Source: Clostridiales bacterium
Lineage (GTDB): Bacteria; Bacillota; Clostridia; Oscillospirales; UBA644
Assembly (NCBI GenBank): GCA_003343705.1
Contig: QAKR01000048.1
Location: 1 to 6,278, forward strand
DNA: 6,278 nt
Reading direction: 5' to 3'
The notes beneath the pieces were generated by a model. It was not told where the DNA came from. It did no database searches and saw only the letters and a program-made list of their open reading frames with translations. This document shows positions 4,786 through 6,278 of this stretch, in pieces. The position numbers and the translations under genes are program-made. The first letter of the stretch is position 1, and every line of letters starts with the position of its first letter.

Positions 4786-5600
4786 TACCCATATACAACT
4801 GGAAAATAATTTCATCTTTATAAGTGTTGCCATTGTTTAGTATTATTTGTTTTATTTCTTTATAGAGTGCCTTTCTGTTTTCTTCTGGTAATGCTCGGTG
4901 GTCTGACATAGTGTCGAGTAAAGTGATATATTCGTCAGAATTACATACTCTTTGTCCATTGTGAAACTTCATTGTCACCTTGTCAAAACCATAATTTTTA
5001 AATCTTCAAATCTAAAGCTAATAAAAATTTCAGATGGTTTTATTAAATCTTTTTTTGTCTTTTTTATCGGTCTATTATTTGAAGTGTAAAAACTGTAATA
5101 GTATTTTTCGTATGCTTTTTGCATTTGTTCAAAAACCGTGTCACCTACTTTTGCAATAATATTATATCTAAACAGAGCAATTACACCGTCTTTTTTGAGT
5201 AAATCAAAGGCTTTGGGGCAACCGATTTCTGCATCCACCCAATGAAAAGCAGAAGCCGCATAGATTAAATCATAGCTATCATTACTTAATTTAACATCTT
5301 CAAAAGTTGAGGTTATTACATTGAATTTTTCGTTTCCGGAAAAACGTTTTTTCAGAAAAGCAGACATGTTTTCGCTTATATCAATAGCGGTTACATCCAA
5401 ACCTTTATCAAGAAAAGGGGATGTCGCTTTACCTGTACCGGCACCGATCTCAACGGCTTTTTTATTATTTGATTGTCTGCAGAAAGCTAAAATATCGTCA
5501 AACAATTCTTTGGGGTAGCTTGGCGTATCTTATCATAGTCATTAACAATATCGTTAAAATGCACTCGTCTGTCTCGTTCCCAACCTGTTTTAGCGCTCAT
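4778..5600 (-). pseudogene. Class I SAM-dependent methyltransferase, broken by two frameshifts
   Basis: Joined across two frame changes, the product would be about 275 residues, close to the usual size of Methyltransf_11-type enzymes. The first frame runs from ATG 5598-5600 (MSAKTGWERDRRVHFNDIVN, then DYDKIR) and shifts at about 5522; one missing C restores RPSYPKELFDDI. The second frame carries the SAM-binding loop VEIGAGTGKA, the acidic end of strand 2 (VTAIDIS) and DLIYAASAFHWV. It shifts at the T run 4995-4999; one missing base restores LKNYGFDKV. The third frame gives the C-terminal SDEYITLLDTMSDHRAL and IIFQLYMGKK segments. The start is certain: AAGGAG lies eight bases upstream and the ATG overlaps the previous gene's TGA. 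Substrate unknown. Both lesions are in homopolymers, so sequencing error is a real alternative to gene death. Confidence 0.85.
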
Positions 5601-6278
5601 TTCAAACTCTCCTTAATATCTAATAGACCTTCTGCTCTTTGATATGCCACATGCAAAAATTCAAATGGTGATAAATTTGGATAAGAACTGCCAATAACTT
5701 CAAGACACATAGCATCTGTGTAGTTTGATTTTTTCAAGCTTTGTATTGTGCTGTTCCAATCTATTGTTCCGTCAAATGGCAGTTTGTGTTCATCATCTAA
5801 TCCATTATTATCATGTAAATTAATAGCTATAAGTTTATCGCTAAATTCTGTTAACAAATCTTCGCTTGATGTTTTGCAATTATGATGTCCGCTATCATAA
5901 CAAAACTTAGTTTTTTCAGATTGAATTTTATAAAAAATATATTGTAAGTGTTCTAAGTTTCTCATGTTTTCAAAGGCAAGATAAACATTCTCATTTTCAG
6001 CTTTGTCTATTAGTTTATTCAATCGTTCGAGCCCCACTTTACTTATAGGTGGTGGAATTAAACCTTGATTTATGTGCAATACCATAATTTGTATTTCGTG
6101 ATTTTTGCAGTCATCTATACAAATCATCTGCTGTTTGAGATATTCTTCGCCATCAAGGTTATCAATCCAAAACTCATTTACACCTAAAAAAGGAGTGTGA
6201 ATATTTTCTATATGCAATCCTTTTTTTCGTGCAAGTTCTGGATTTAATTGCTTTGTTTCATTGGGGTTGTCTGGAAAC
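5597..6278 (-). CDS. Sugar phosphate isomerase/epimerase-like TIM-barrel protein (5' end outside window)
   Basis: The frame is open to the window edge, giving 226 visible residues; a TTG at 6215-6217 is internal, since coding similarity (NPELARKKGLHIENIHTPF) continues upstream of it. The protein belongs to the AP endonuclease 2/xylose isomerase-like TIM-barrel group. Visible motifs in order are the IHTPF strand (His27), VLH (His68), FEN (Glu103, a likely metal ligand), YDSGHHN (Asp128, His131), LHDNNG with DEHKLPFDGTIDW (His155 to Trp174), and CLEV (Glu193). These are the usual divalent-metal and catalytic positions of sugar epimerases and isomerases in this family, so an active enzyme is likely. 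The true substrate cannot be read from the sequence. Its TGA overlaps the methyltransferase ATG (ATGA), implying one operon with translational coupling. The N-terminal strands and promoter lie beyond 6278. Confidence 0.85.
   Translation of the reverse strand, partial: FPDNPNETKQLNPELARKKGLHIENIHTPFLGVNEFWIDNLDGEEYLKQQMICIDDCKNHEIQIMVLHINQGLIPPPISKVGLERLNKLIDKAENENVYLAFENMRNLEHLQYIFYKIQSEKTKFCYDSGHHNCKTSSEDLLTEFSDKLIAINLHDNNGLDDEHKLPFDGTIDWNSTIQSLKKSNYTDAMCLEVIGSSYPNLSPFEFLHVAYQRAEGLLDIKESLK

Noticed and set aside
6215..6217. TTG as the start of the isomerase-like gene
   Set aside because: The frame continues upstream to the window edge with family-like coding sequence, and no ribosome binding site precedes the TTG.

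Overview
The window reads as chromosomal DNA of a low-GC Gram-positive anaerobe, most likely class Clostridia (Bacillota). The basis is AT-rich intergenic DNA, strong AGGAG-type ribosome binding sites, TTGACA/TATAAT-type promoters with 17-bp spacers, a compact tRNA operon with encoded CCA ends, and a SHOCT-domain protein. The class is an inference and no species can be named.

Layout: positions 1-229 hold a left-truncated copy (A) of a structured repeat. It abuts a decayed small membrane-protein gene on the minus strand that has lost its ATG and carries an in-frame TGA. Next come a rho-independent terminator and an intact minus-strand TrmH/SpoU-family RNA 2'-O-methyltransferase gene with a good promoter. 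Divergent from it is a five-tRNA cluster (Val, Asp, Phe, Gly, Cys) with its own strong promoter, an internal terminator-like hairpin before tRNA-Cys and a strong final terminator. A plus-strand gene for a PH-like/SHOCT protein follows, then about 540 bp without a recognisable gene but with two terminator-like hairpins.

The right half looks like accessory DNA. Repeat copy B (plus orientation, about 3257-3715) and copy C (inverted, about 4267-4638) flank a small cysteine-rich hypothetical protein gene. A fragment of the repeat's 3' tail (copy D, 4681-4785) lies beyond C. The core of the repeat is a closed cloverleaf: three perfect or near-perfect hairpins packed inside an outer stem with almost no unpaired bases. 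Further hairpins follow, and in one of them the stem sequence differs between copies B and C while pairing is kept. One end carries a twice-repeated GACCACTCTT motif that recalls IS21-type transposon ends.

The window ends in a minus-strand operon. A sugar phosphate isomerase/epimerase-like TIM-barrel gene (5' end outside the window) overlaps by ATGA a class I SAM-dependent methyltransferase gene. That methyltransferase is broken by two apparent one-base losses, both in homopolymer runs. The most interesting object is the cloverleaf repeat family; next are the paired frameshifts and the shared 3' tail after two unrelated genes.
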